From NCBI GenBank assembly GCA_023213395.1, contig CM041465.1, positions 91,581,741 to 91,645,740 of the forward strand: DNA of 64,000 nucleotides, written 5' to 3'. Each line of letters begins with the position of its first letter. Position 1 is the stretch's first letter. Position numbers and translations under genes: made by a program. The notes under the pieces are model-generated. The model saw only the letters and a program-made list of their open reading frames with translations, made no database searches and was not told the DNA's origin. This document shows positions 34,361-45,900 of the stretch, piece by piece. This DNA is from Cycas panzhihuaensis. Its lineage: Eukaryota > Cycadophyta.

Positions 34361-36100
34361 CTTTTAATATGCCATATTGTATGGTTAAAACTCCATTGCA
34401 TTAATTCCTTCCTCTATTAGCTCTTCATTATTGAAATCAGAATCTACCTTAGTCGGTTGATTATTTAAAATTTCTAAAAAAAAATATTTACCTTTTTCTA
34501 AAGTAACTCTTCTTCTTTCTTCTTTAGTGTTAGGAATTTTTTTAGGTTATTGGGTTGGCTACTACTCTTTTGCTTCTTTCTTGACTGACACGCTACCTAC
34601 TTTTTGTTTTCCTTCTTTAATTTCCTCCTCCTCCTTCTTCTTCTTTTCTCTCACTTTCTATTCCTTATCCTCTTTCTACTTATCAGCCAATGAGGTTGCC
34701 TTTTCCCTCTGTCATTTCCTTTCTTTCTCCTCTGTTAGTGTCATCTGAAGGTTGCTAGCTTGAGCGTTCTTCAAGAAATATGTCTTAACCTTTTCCTAAA
34801 TCTCCCCTTACCAAATTTCTCCCTTCTCCCTAAAAAGGTTAATACATCCACTCATTGCCACTTGTTCTGACTTTGCCTCTAGTAACTCTATCTCTAGAAA
34901 CTAAGAATATAGTAATCCTTAGAATAAACTCTGATGATAAAACACAATCGACTAAGGTTTAGCCTTAATGCTAATCAATTTATCTAAAAATTTACCTGAA
35001 AGGAATGCTATCCAATTAAACTTGTTCTTTTTTACTATCCACAAGAGTGTTGATCTCATGTCTGTAGGTACGAACAAGTTCTTCTGGCTTAATATCACCC
35101 TAATAAATAGGAAATGAGCCACCCAATATGTCAAGTCATCTGCAATACTAGTAATGTGAATACCAAATGTGGAGACATCTATAATTTGAGCACCCAATTG
35201 CTTTACTATTTGCCCCTACAAAATCCTTTTGTCTCTAGGTACCTCTTCCCTTGAGTTTAGTAACCCTAAAATTTTTGTAATGGATTTTGCTAAAATATCT
35301 AAGAGATCGAGTTGTTGAGCTACTAGTTAAATCATTTCCATCATAAAATTGGTGGTAACTAGAAATAACCTAATCTATACAAATTACATAAATCCCATCT
35401 TTATCAATTTGATTTTTCTTTCATCCTCTTTAGGCATGTTCCATCATGCATGCCCGATTCCCTCATTGTCTGCTTCCCATAGATTAATCTAAATTTGTTT
35501 GATGTCCTTCATCTTAATCATTTGAAAAAGAAAAAAAATTTTAACTTCCCTAGTCCATCTTCTACTTTGTTGCTTATATTCTGCTAAGCTATGCAAAACC
35601 ATCATGGCTTTAAATCATAGTTGCAATTACTTAGTTGCAACCCCAATGTACTTCCTTTCTAACCCTCTAATGTATGTTAGCCACCTGTCACCATCTTTGC
35701 ATTTTACATTGTCTTTGATACATGCATCCATTGGTTGTCACCAATTTTTGTGACTCCATCACCATCATCATTAATTAAATGTCCTTAAGTTTTTCTCTTG
35801 ATGTGCTGTCATCATCTTCCTTTACAAAATTTCCCTTTCATTAGGATCAGGCATATTTCTTTTGGTTGCCTGTTACTTCTTCTAATTTCTTGAACTGCAT
35901 CCACTTTTCCACTCCTCATAATATGGATTAATTTGTAATCTTCCATATTAGCTTTTTCATCATTCTTATTATCCAAGTTCTAATCATTCTGCCTTCTTGG
36001 TTTTCATCTCGCTTAAGTTACAGCTGGTCATATCTCATTTTACTCGTTTCATCTCTTGATTTATGACTTTTTTGAACCTTGATCAAAAATGTTATAATTG
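34361..36100 (-). pseudogene. Element E extra sense ORF between integrase and 3' LTR (N-terminal part)
   Basis: Minus-strand frame from about MDACIKDNVKCKDGDRWLTY (Met at 35731) through IVKQLGAQIIDVSTFGIHIT and DDLTYWVAHFLFI to FLSGKFLDKLISIKAKP (34952-35197 fully open). It then runs into a Lys/Glu-rich stretch (about 34570-34750, EKKERK and KKKKEEEEIKEGK type). It resumes at 31361 beyond the nested element. Total about 600 codons with scattered stops. It resembles no RT, INT or envelope domain I know. Some plant gypsy elements carry extra ORFs in this position, but the sequence is unfamiliar. Confidence 0.5.
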
Positions 36101-36113
36101 ATTTTCTTTCTTA

Positions 36114-36930
36114 GTTGTAAGCTTTTCCATCCCAGTTATAATTGCTTCCATCCAAGTTGTAATTATTTTGTTCTAAGTTGCCACTATTTATCTGAGTTAT
36201 ACCCAATTTGCATCTAGGTTACAATTTCTTTATGTTCCAGTTGTAATAACTTATGTTTAGGCTACAACAACTTACATCTAGGTTATAACTGCTTGTGTCT
36301 AGTTGTAACCACTTACTTTCAGTTGCAACTACTTATGTCTAGGTTACAACTTCTTACATCTCTGTTGCAACTTCGTACTTCTAGGTTGTCTCTACTTACA
36401 TCTAGGTTACAACCACTTACATCCTAGTTATAACTTCCTACTTCTAAGCTGCAACCATTTGTGTCTAGGTTGTAACATTTTACATCCTAGTTGCAACTTC
36501 TTACTTTCAAGTTGTAACTACTTACATCTAGGTTGCAACCACTTACTTCTAGGTTGCAACTTTTTATATCTCGATTGTAACTTCTTACTTTTAGGTTGCA
36601 ACTACTTGCATCCATTTTGAAACTTCTTACTTCTAGGTTACAACAACTTATATCCATGTTGCAACTAATTGCATCTAAGTTGCAACTTTTTACTTCTAAG
36701 TTGCAACTACTTGCATCTAGGTTACAACCTCTCACATCTAGTTTATAACCTATGCTTTCAGGTTACAACCACTTACATATAGGTTGTATATATTTACATC
36801 TAGGTTGTAACTTTTTGCGTCCTGATTACAACTTTTACTTTTAGGTTACAACCTCTTATATCCAAGTTACAACCTTTCATATTTAGGTTGCAACTTCCTG
36901 CTCCAAATTATAACTTCTTGCATCCATGTT
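36114..36930 (-). repeat. 21-bp minisatellite encoding a seven-residue repeat
   Basis: About 35-40 degenerate units of 21 bp, plus-strand form CTAGGTTGCAACTACTTACAT. On the minus strand a frame at 36487-36735 is open for 82 codons and reads successive heptads SCNLDVS, SCNLEVR, GCNLDAS, SYNLKVR. Other parts are interrupted by stops. It lies between integrase and the extra ORF of element E. Confidence 0.9.
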
Positions 36931-37199
36931 TTGAAGTCATAAGGGAATTTCTATTCCTATGGTTCTTTCCTCTTTTTTCTTTTTTTTTTACTATATACTA
37001 TTTCAGTCGACTTCTATTGACTAATTTTTCCAATAGTGTTCCAACAATTTGTAGGAGCCACACTACTCCATTTAACTAAATTTGGCTCATCTTATATGGA
37101 CTAAGCCACCATAAGTTTAATTTTCCTGATTTGATTCTAAACTTACTGTTATAAAGAAGAACAAGGTCTCTTTCATAAAATTGTAGGACTTTGAGATGT

Positions 37200-38110
37200 T
37201 GATCATGCCATGCCTTTCTTCTCATCTTCTCTGCTTTCTGTTCCCATCAAGCTCTTGCCCATTTTTTATCCAATTTTATTAAGTCTATATATCATTAGCT
37301 CTGTGAATCATCCTTAGACAGCAATAACTCTAATGCCACTCTTAAACTTTCTGTTTGGAATTCCAAAGGAAGTATAACTTCTAGTCCATAGACTAATTGG
37401 AATAGAGTTTGCTTGTGAGGTTGCTTTATTATTATCCTATTAGCCTATAAAACAGAATGGAGTCACTCTTCATAGTCCATTTACCCTTCGTTGTAGGTTT
37501 TGGATAATGCCAATTTTAAAATTTTATTGGTGCTTTCCACTTGCCCATTTGCTTGAGGATAATATGGGGAAGACTTTAAATATTGAATTAAAAATTCTTA
37601 TGTCAAATGTTTTATTATTTCATTAAGAAAGTTTCTTCCTTGATTTGAAATGATTTCTAATGGACAACCAAACTAGATAATTATCATTTCATATAAAAAT
37701 TGGGTTGTACTCTGAGTGTTACATGTCCTCATTGCCTTTGCTTTGGTCAATTTTGTCAAAAAATCAATAGTGACTAAAATATACCTTATATTTATATGCC
37801 AGGCTGATGGATTGATAAGTCCAATAAAATCCAATCCCTTTTTTTCAAATGGAGCTTGAGCCAATATGGGACACAAATGTATAAAATGGTTCTTTATTAG
37901 CTTCCCTAGTCACTGGCATACATCATCACTCCGAACCCGCTTTTGTACATCTTCAAAATTTGTGGGCCACCAAAGTCCTGCCAATAAGATTTTCTTACTT
38001 ACTAATTCAACACCTTGGTGTTTTACTACAACTCCTTCATGGGCTTCTCTAATAACAACTTCAACTGTGTTCCATTATACATCTCCTTAGGACTTGATCA
38101 AGTCCCATCC
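37200..38110 (-). pseudogene. Element E integrase remnant
   Basis: Minus-strand integrase. Zinc-binding part REAHEGVVVKHQGVELVSKK and ILLAGLWWPTNFEDVQKRV (about 37950-38060), with one Cys of the HHCC set apparently lost. Catalytic core has KKGLDFIGLINPSAWHINIR (first Asp present, 37780-37840) and LEIISNQGRNFLNE (about 37610-37650), where the second Asp of the usual SDQG is Asn. QANGQVESTNKILK (about 37500-37545) has the Glu present. Frame broken by several stops. Confidence 0.9.
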
Positions 38111-38129
38111 TATACAATATTCCTTAAAT

Positions 38130-39470
38130 CAGTTAGAAGGGAAATGTTTTCTTGATTAAGCTTTATTATTTAATATGCTCCATCCCTATCAGTGTTTGTC
38201 ATGTTGCTAGGTACTGTGGTATATCCTCCTACCATTTAGGTATTGCTTGGATGGTAAACATCTCTACATCTAGAAAATTATCCTAAATTTCTATTGTTGG
38301 TTCTCCACCCACTTCCCTCGATAGTAAATCTAGAATGGTATGCTTAGCTCTTTTCTTGATAATGATCTTAAAATTGAACTCCTAGAACAACAAGAGCCAC
38401 CTATTGATTCTTCCCTAAACTATAGGCTTATTAATTAAATATCGAAGTGCCTAATGATCTACTAAAAAAATAAATAGGTTATCTAGTAAATAGTATCTAA
38501 AGTTTTGGAGAGCATATACCATGCCCAACCCTTCTCGTTCTATTATTAAATAATTCTTTTTAGCATATGTTAATTTTCTTCTTACAAAATAAATTGGTAG
38601 ATTAATTTTATCATTCTCTTGCTATGTCAATATACACCTAATTGTGAATAAGGAGGAATCTACATGTACATAGAAGGGTTTATTACAATCTAAAAATTTG
38701 ATTATTGGTGCTTAGGCTATCTTCTTTTTCAATAATATGAATGCCAACTACTAATGAAGTTGCTATTACCATTCAGTCTTCTTTTTCAATAGGATTTCTA
38801 AGGGGTTAACTACCTGAGCATAATTTTTTATGAACTTTTAATAGTACCTTGTCATTCATAGGAATCCTTTAACCTACCTTTGTGTTTTTTGCAATGGGAA
38901 ATTTAAAATCACTACTACTTTATTTAAATTTATGAGAAGTCCATCTTTTGTCACCACATATCCTAATAAGGTCTCAAAAGGCACCATGAAGGTGCATTTC
39001 TTAGGATTTAAACATAAATTATTCTTTCTATAAGTGTCAAGCATCAATCATAAACAACTCAGGTGATTCTTTAATAAAGTAAACAATGTCTAATCATCCA
39101 AAAATACCTCAATTATTTTTCCTATCATTTGTTTAAAAGTATTAAAAATAACTCTCTAGAATGTTGCAGGGGCATTTGTAAATCTGAATAGCATTACTCT
39201 GAATATGTAAGTATCCATTCAGTGATGATGGTTGTCTTTAATTGCTCTTTTGGTGCAATCCAAACTTAGTTGTACTTGCTAAATCTATTAGTAAATGAGT
39301 ACACCTCATGTCCTACCACCTTTTCTAAAATATCCTCTATAAAAGGAATTGGGAATAGATCTTTCTCAGTGGCTTTGTTTAAATCTCTATAGTTGACACA
39401 AGCTCTTAGTTTCCCATTTTTTTGGGGACAACTACAACGGGACTTATCCATTCGTTGTTTTCAACCTTGA
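38130..39470 (-). pseudogene. Element E reverse transcriptase and RNase H remnant
   Basis: RT blocks include QKNGKLRACVNYRDLNKATE (39365-39425), FPIPFIEDILEKVVGHEVYS and FTNRFSKYN (to 39266). Then comes a NAPATF-type block and FLDD at 39093-39104 (catalytic pair intact, followed by a stop). NPKKCTFMVPFETLLGYVVT follows near 38980. RNase H follows with YALQNFRYYLL and AKHTILDLLSREVGGEP (about 38300-38520). Order RT, RNase H, INT confirms Ty3/gypsy. Confidence 0.92.
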
Positions 39471-40822
39471 AAATGTAATCTACTTCTAGTAGTTTACCAA
39501 GCTCAACTTTAACTTTCTCCTTATACTATAGATTTATATGGTATGCCCTTTGCCTTACCAATTTAGCCCCTTCTATCAAATCAATTTTATGTTCACTCAA
39601 TTATAGTGGGATGCATTTTAAGTCCTTATAAAACTATGCAAACACATCCTTATATTCCAAGAATAGTGAGGCCACTTGTTACACCATTTCTTCTTTCTAG
39701 TAATCACCCAAGATGATCATTTGTGGTTGTTCTTCTAACCTAATATTAATTTCTTGCATCTTTAATTTTTCCCCAAGAACCATTTTACCATCTAGACCTA
39801 ATGTGTATGTTGGCATGCTATTTATGCTATGGTCACTATATTCCAATATGGAATAAGTAGTTTGTTATTCCTATATATTTTCCTCTTTAACTTTAATCTA
39901 ATAACAGTGCACTTCCTTTTCCCAGATTCTTTCCTTAATTTTTCTATTTAAACTATGATACATAAAAGTTTGATTAAATTTTTTTACTATCGCATCCAAA
40001 TCTATTAGTCTTATTCTTTCACATGAATTATACCAGATAGTGGAGATTCCTTCAAATGTTGTCTCCAACTGTCGAGTCCAATCATTTTTTTTTTAATTTC
40101 TTGTATTGTCAATTCCTAAATACAGTTTTGCACATATGGATCATCCCTGATCTAAGACGAGGGAATTTTATTCCTTTGAAATCTTATTAAAAAATTTTAT
40201 TCATTTCTTGCCAAGAATTAAAATTTTGTGAATACATGTCATACTAAATCTAGGCTTCTTCTATCCAAGAATAGGAAAACACAAAGTACCAAAATTATTG
40301 ATGCCATTTGTTCTTCATAATTTTAATACATTGTTGCAGATGATTTTCTACTTATTCTGAGTTACCATTATATTTAGGCAATTTACAAACTATAGGAACA
40401 AATTTTCCTTGAATATTTTTTCCTAATTGAGGTGACTCTAGTTGTTTTTATTCCTCATCCTCTTCTTCTAAAGAATCCATGCAGTATTCCATATGATAGC
40501 AAGAAGTCAATTTTACTTCTTCCTAGGTATTATGTAACCAGTTCAGCATATAGGATGATGAAGGGCTACTTGGCAGCATTGGTTGCATTTGAAAAGTTAT
40601 TTCAAAGTAAGAACTCACTACAGATTTTGTGGTTGTTGTTGTAGATGAATCTCTACCTTCATCTTCAGTCTTTTCTATCTTTGGCCCATCCAAGCATAAG
40701 GAAAAAGTTACTATCTTATCCCTTGTTGGAAGAGTGAATGTATGTCTCCAACAATCCTAAATTACCTTTATATCCAATAACCATGGTCTTCCTAATAGGG
40801 CTAGATAAGTCTTTCTTTGGTC

Positions 40823-41056
40823 TTATATATGTAGTACTACAAAATCCATTAATACAATTACTTTTGCGACAGTTATTGGAACATTCAATAGTGTTCCCAT
40901 AGGTCTTACTTGTAATTGATTAGCTAATCTAATTGAATAATCTGGGGCAACCACATTGGGCCTTCCAAAGGCTATCCATGAGGTTTTGGGTAGTACATTT
41001 ACTCCTAAGCCCCCATCTACAATAGTTCTATATAAGGTTGTTCTAAAAATCATCAT
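40823..41056 (-). pseudogene. Element E protease remnant
   Basis: Open 77-codon frame MMIFRTTLYRTIVDGGLGVN, then VLPKTSWIAFGRPNVVAPDY and VRPMGTLLNVPITVAKV. The VDGG-GVNVLP motif is the gypsy protease/AP signature around the catalytic Asp. It sits between gag and RT as expected. The linker 39470-40822 to RT has no clear motif and no long frame. Confidence 0.85.
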
Positions 41057-41559
41057 CAGAACTTTGGGGTTTATTCATATATCTTTTATGGTTCTAAGAA
41101 CTAGATTTTTAATTTGATTTAATACCATTTGCTAAAAATATCCCACTTCCCACCACTTAAATACTACTGATATAGGGATTAATACTCTTAATATAGTAAG
41201 TATATATTTTCTAGTTTGTAACCATTGCCAAGGATTCATACCTTCTTATGGTTGTGTTATCCTCTTTTTGTAGTGCAGGCTCTTAAATCATCTTTATTGC
41301 AACTCCTCTTGAACTTGTCCCATTGCATCTTGAAGAATTTTTACTACCTCCTACAATCGTTGCTTTTCTACTATTGGATGTGGAAAATTATCTTGAATAG
41401 GAGGAGGTCCTATTGATTTGCCACTCCATGTTTGTAAATAAGTTGGCTTTCCTTGATCCAAAATCATGTCTACCAAATTGGTGTTCTGTACTTTATTATT
41501 CTTTGGATAATTAGACCATTCATGATTTGTTGGCCTGTATTCTTCATAAATATATTCTC

Positions 41560-43200
41560 CTCCTTTCTTTTCTAGTGGATACTCTGGTCTATAATGTCCC
41601 CATCTCTAACATAAGAAACAACAAATTGATCTTGTCTTACCCTTGTATTATCTTGTAATTCTGTGTTCCATTTTTTGTGAATAAACGTTATGTATTTCAC
41701 CTTCATTATTCTTGGGGATGAAATAACATTTCCATGTATTGTGATTATGTCTTTGGCAACTCTCACACCATTTCATCGATCTTCCATGCTCATTCTTCAA
41801 ATGCCCTTACTGATTGTAAGGTGGAGGATACTAGATGTTTTCTCTTGATTTTTCAAGTTGCAATTATGACAATTCTGTATGAAGCTTTTCTAGCTCCTAA
41901 TTATGTTGCATATTGTTAGGAATAGAAACTACAGGTTGTTGCTTCAATGCTTCTAGTTCTTTTTTCAAGGCTTTAATTTTTAGATTAGTACCTATCTGCA
42001 ACATTTGTGCAGGATGTATTGACATACCCATTATTAGACAATATGATGAGGGTTGTGTCACCATCTAGGAATAGGTTGATTTCATTTTATTTTTAAATTT
42101 TAGTGCAAACCCCCTTACTTGCTCATAATTATTCATCGAATGCAGTATTACTTTATCTCTAAGTTGGGGTATCAATCCTTATATAGAGTATTTCATTGCC
42201 AATATTGGATTGAGTGTTGTTTCCAATTGCATTTTATTTATTATGACTCGCATCCTTCCATCAAAGTCATTAACAAACTCCCTAGGATACTATCAAATTT
42301 CTTCCAAAGCCTATAAGGTGGCTATTGGATCCCTCAATTTTTGAAACTAATTTAAAAATTGATCCTACAATTGATCATAGTTCAATTATTGTGCTACTAC
42401 ATATTAGAACCATTCCACTATAGATCCCCTCAACATTAAAAAAAAATGAGCTTTGATTTCTCCCTGATCCATGATCCTTTTGATTTGGATCATGTTTTTA
42501 AATAATGTTAGATGGTCACTCGAATCTATGGTTTCATTAAATTAGAGGCTTAAGAATATTAAATCACTTTGCACAACAATATATGGGATTGTATTTACTT
42601 GATTTCCTCCACCTGATATCCCACTTTGCCCTCCTGTAATTTATGCATTACTACCTATTACGCCTCCCAAACTACTACCTAGAGTCAACATTGGTAGTTT
42701 GAATAAGGGATTTATTATATGGCTTAGAGTTCAAATTTATAATAGATGGTGATTCCAAGCTTCTTCTGCTACACTATATATCCCCAACTTGATAGAATTT
42801 TCTTCTTATGTTAATACTTCTTCTTTTCACATGTTTTTTTCTTCAATAGAATGTTGTTGACTCTTTTCATTAGTACTCATTGATTGTACTTCTTTTACCA
42901 GATCATCTTCTTTTGTGCACCTCTGATTACTTCCTTCATTTACCTGCATCTCGGTTATGCCTAGATCTTGATCTTTTACTTCATCTTTATTTTTTGACTT
43001 TTCCCTCTCTGTCAAATATGCAAATGCTCACCTCTTCACCTACTTCCTTGGTGTGATTACAAATCTAGGTTTACATATTCTAGCTTGGAGTATTTCCCTT
43101 GCCCAATGCTCTGCTTGATCACAATATAATTTGGCTTCTACTCTAGGCAACATAAAAGAGGACCCAAAATTCTTTTTAGTTGTTCTCACCCATCATCATT
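41560..43200 (-). pseudogene. Element E gag with two CCHC-like knuckles
   Basis: Gag core at 42350-42560 reads DSSDHLTLFKNMIQIKRIMD, then HFFLMLRGSIVEWF, the retrotransposon_gag pattern. A CCHC knuckle, WCESCQRHNHNTWKC, lies at 41726-41770 with all four ligands. A second, CFLC-x4-H-x4-Y with a stop inside, follows at about 41583-41625. The upstream part (42827-43015) is charged, MTEREKSKNKDEVKDQDLGI. The element's start codon was not determined. Confidence 0.85.
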
Positions 43201-43230
43201 TTCCCTAGTTTAATTTAGAAATAGAACTAA

Positions 43231-43591
43231 TGTGTGCTATTTCATCTAATCTCATATAGAAATGGGCACAAAGACAATAAAGTTGTAATGATTCATTACA
43301 ATTTAGAGACATGATGTTATGAGAACAAGAACCATCATCATTATATTATGATGGGTTGCTCTATTCTCTCACAACCAGAGACAACCTAGAATAATACACA
43401 TAATAGTCAAAATTAATACAACAAACATGGAATGTGGATGACTATATTTTATGCAATAATGGACAAATGTTACAATTCAAAAACCCACACCTGATGTCTC
43501 TTCAGTATTATATTTATATTTACCTATGACTTGAGTTAGTTTCAACCATTCCAATATACAAAATATATTGCAACTAATACAGCCACATACA
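43231..43591 (-). repeat. Element E 5' LTR
   Basis: 361 bp, TGTGTGCTATTTC to CACATACA, followed by target duplicate CCCAC. Adjacent bases on the low side (minus sense TTAGTTCTATTTC) do not match the initiator-Met PBS, so the primer tRNA is unclear. Confidence 0.92.
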
Positions 43592-43692
43592 CCCACCTAA
43601 ATGAACTCGACGTATAGTAGATATAAGTGGGCATAAATCCATCACGTGACTTACCCTAAATTATAAGAGGATGGTCATAATAGTATTTTTAG

Positions 43693-43749
<57 letters not shown>

Positions 43750-45405
43750 GCTTCTTCTTTTTATTGATTTTTTCTTTTTACTTATTTTTAATATTTACAA
43801 GAGAGAGGATTTAAGAATCATTTAATTATGACATATCCCTTCTCAATGTAGTAAGGATTATTCCTTTTTAACAAAACCATAATAGGATAAAGGCAACCAA
43901 ACTTCTCAAGAATCAAACTGTATGGAAATAGAGGAAATCTAAATCATAATATCTCAAATTATAAAAGGAAAATGGTAGAATGAGTATTCACTTCAGGATT
44001 GAAGATAAAGAAAACTATGGATTAGAAAAGAAAACAAAAGAAAAAGTAGATGATATATGATCAACAAGAAACTTTTAAGGTGAAAGGAAAGGTGTATAAA
44101 GTAGATCAATTAGTTCATATAATAACTAAAGCTGACAAAATAAATCTTATATCATAAATAACTATCAATGATGAAACTAGGGGCCAAAGTTCTCTTTTGA
44201 GTTTGAAGATTAAAAGAGAAAAGATAAAAGATGATAGAAAAATATTCAAACAACCAATACATATACCAATAGAAGATAGTAGTCTTATATGGTTGATAAA
44301 GTATCACTTAATAAAAGTAAGAGAAAATTGAAGGAGCATAGAGAGTATTTAAAGAAGGAGATTGTCCATAGTTTTAGCTCATTAGACAATATAGTTTTTC
44401 AAAGCCATAGTTTATCCTCATTATAGAGAAGGGTAATCTATAGTAGTTTATACTCTTTAGTAGATAAAATTCTCAGAGTCATAGTTTATACTCATTACAG
44501 AGTTAAGTATTGGTTAGATTTTTGATGGGACAAAGGTCATCTAGAGGAATAAGAACTCTATCTCAATCAGAAACACCTTCAACAGTGGAGGTCATCTCAA
44601 AGCTTATTGTGCAAGTGAGAAATTGGTTATCAAAGTACAAAGGAAAAAGTAATCGAAGTGGATGATTCATAATGGTAGAGGGGGACACAACATGATGTAA
44701 TAACCCAATGTTATCATCATCTTGAGTGAAATGTAAAGGTGATTACTTGAAGGAATCCTTAAACTGACTATTTTCCTTAGGGGTAGAGTCCAATAAAGGT
44801 GTTAGTCTACTAGCTAGCCTTAAACTAATAAAATAAGTCCTTCCTAATAATATCAAATTCCTTTCTTGAAAAGGAAAAGGAATTGACTCACTAAGGATGA
44901 ATTCCTTAAGGATAAAAAGGATGTCAAGCTTTAGGGAAAAAGGGGAGATGACCTGATTCAAAATGGTTCTAGTCTCATAAGCATGTTATAGAAAATATTT
45001 ATGAGCCAGGGGTGGACGATATGGAATTAACTCACAACAATGATTGATGTGAATTGATGGAATTTCTAGTAAAAATTTTGATGGGTATATGATGGAAGGT
45101 AAGGTAAACACTCATAAAATAATATTTGGTGCTTGTCGTAAAATAAGTGAAATAAGCATGGATATAATAGGTGTATCAACTCTAACCAAGATGAGAAAAA
45201 TACTAGGTAAATGAAGTATAACCCCTAAGGATACATATAGGGTAGATCGATCAATAGTAGAAATAGATAAATCAATCTCATCATCTTGGGGTAGAATCTC
45301 TTCCTCGAATGACTTAGGTATAGTACTTTCTAAAAAATAACTCTCCCAATTAATAAGCTAAGGTGATGACCCTTGAGGTGTTTGTAAGTCGAAACTAGTG
45401 GGACA
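43592..45405. other. Host sequence of E, second part: microsatellite and diverged tandem repeats
   Basis: Continuation of 27438-30337. Contains (CT)n at 43697-43745 and units similar to the 45-bp repeat at 44362-44510 (CATAGTTTATACTCATTA type). Minus frames such as 44743-44961 (FILSESIPFPFQERNLILLG) are open over 70 codons but not recognised. Confidence 0.5.
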
Positions 45406-45900
45406 CTAAGTAAGGAGTTTAGGAACCTCATCAGGGAAAGTGCCAAGATCACACTCATGAGAAAGCTGAATAATCCAACTCAAAGAATGACAAAAAGTCT
45501 CAATAGGTAGATCTATATTAAAGATGGAAGATGAGTCAATAGGAGGTCTTAGGACCTCACCACTATTAAATGAACGAGAGCCCACATCCTCCATATGAGA
45601 GTCCATTTCATTGAAAGACTGATCCAAAAAAGACTCACCACTTGACTCATAGAGAGATATAAAAGAATGTATAGTGTTACTGATATGGAAATAACTAATA
45701 GGATTGGTCATAATCGAAGGCCCTTCATCTTGTTGTGATGTGAAGGGAGTGGTGGAAGACATCAATTGGGCAACTACCTCTATAGGACACAAACTAGCTT
45801 TGCATTCTTTTGATGGAATTAGGCTTGAATGTATGATAATGCTAATCATTTTAGGACTAGTGTTGGGAGGCTCTACTTGGTAAGAAACCAGTGAAAGCAA
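45406..45900 (-). pseudogene. Unrecognised 164-codon ORF, probably retrotransposon-derived
   Basis: Open minus-strand frame beginning MLSLVSYQVEPPNTSPKMIS, Ser-rich, acidic in the middle (YESSGESFLDQSFNEMDSHM). No catalytic motif or membrane segment is evident. It continues past its stop with further readable sequence (FEEEILPQDDEIDLSISTID near 45260-45310), suggesting a longer decayed frame. Same strand as the aRNH fragment of the split host element, so it may be part of that element. Function unknown. Confidence 0.35.

Larger units (their letters stand above)
30338..43591 (-). mobile_element. Complete Ty3/gypsy element E, 13.25 kb including a nested insertion
   Basis: LTR pair 30338-30699 (3') and 43231-43591 (5'), both starting TGTGTGCTATTTC. 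They are flanked by a perfect 5-bp target duplication CCCAC (30333-30337 and 43592-43596). Minus-strand order gag, PR, RT, RNase H, INT identifies Ty3/gypsy. Then come a 21-bp minisatellite and an extra ORF before the PPT. A 2,999-bp gag-only element is inserted in the extra ORF. All domains carry stops, so E is dead, but its boundaries are well preserved. Confidence 0.95.

Noticed and set aside
36114-36930. CRISPR-like regular repeats
   Set aside because: Units are 21 bp, directly contiguous with no spacers, and degenerate: a minisatellite in a plant retrotransposon.
38130-41056. Endogenous pararetrovirus (caulimovirid)
   Set aside because: An integrase and LTRs with a target duplication are present and no movement-protein motif was seen. 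The RT is Ty3/gypsy type.
30338-43591. Initiator-Met PBS for element E
   Set aside because: Bases next to the 5' LTR (minus sense TTAGTTCTATTTC) do not resemble TGGTATCAGAGC; the primer is left unassigned.
43697-43745. (CT)n tract as a regulatory GAGA element
   Set aside because: A pure dinucleotide run of about 24 units is most simply a microsatellite; no gene lies nearby.
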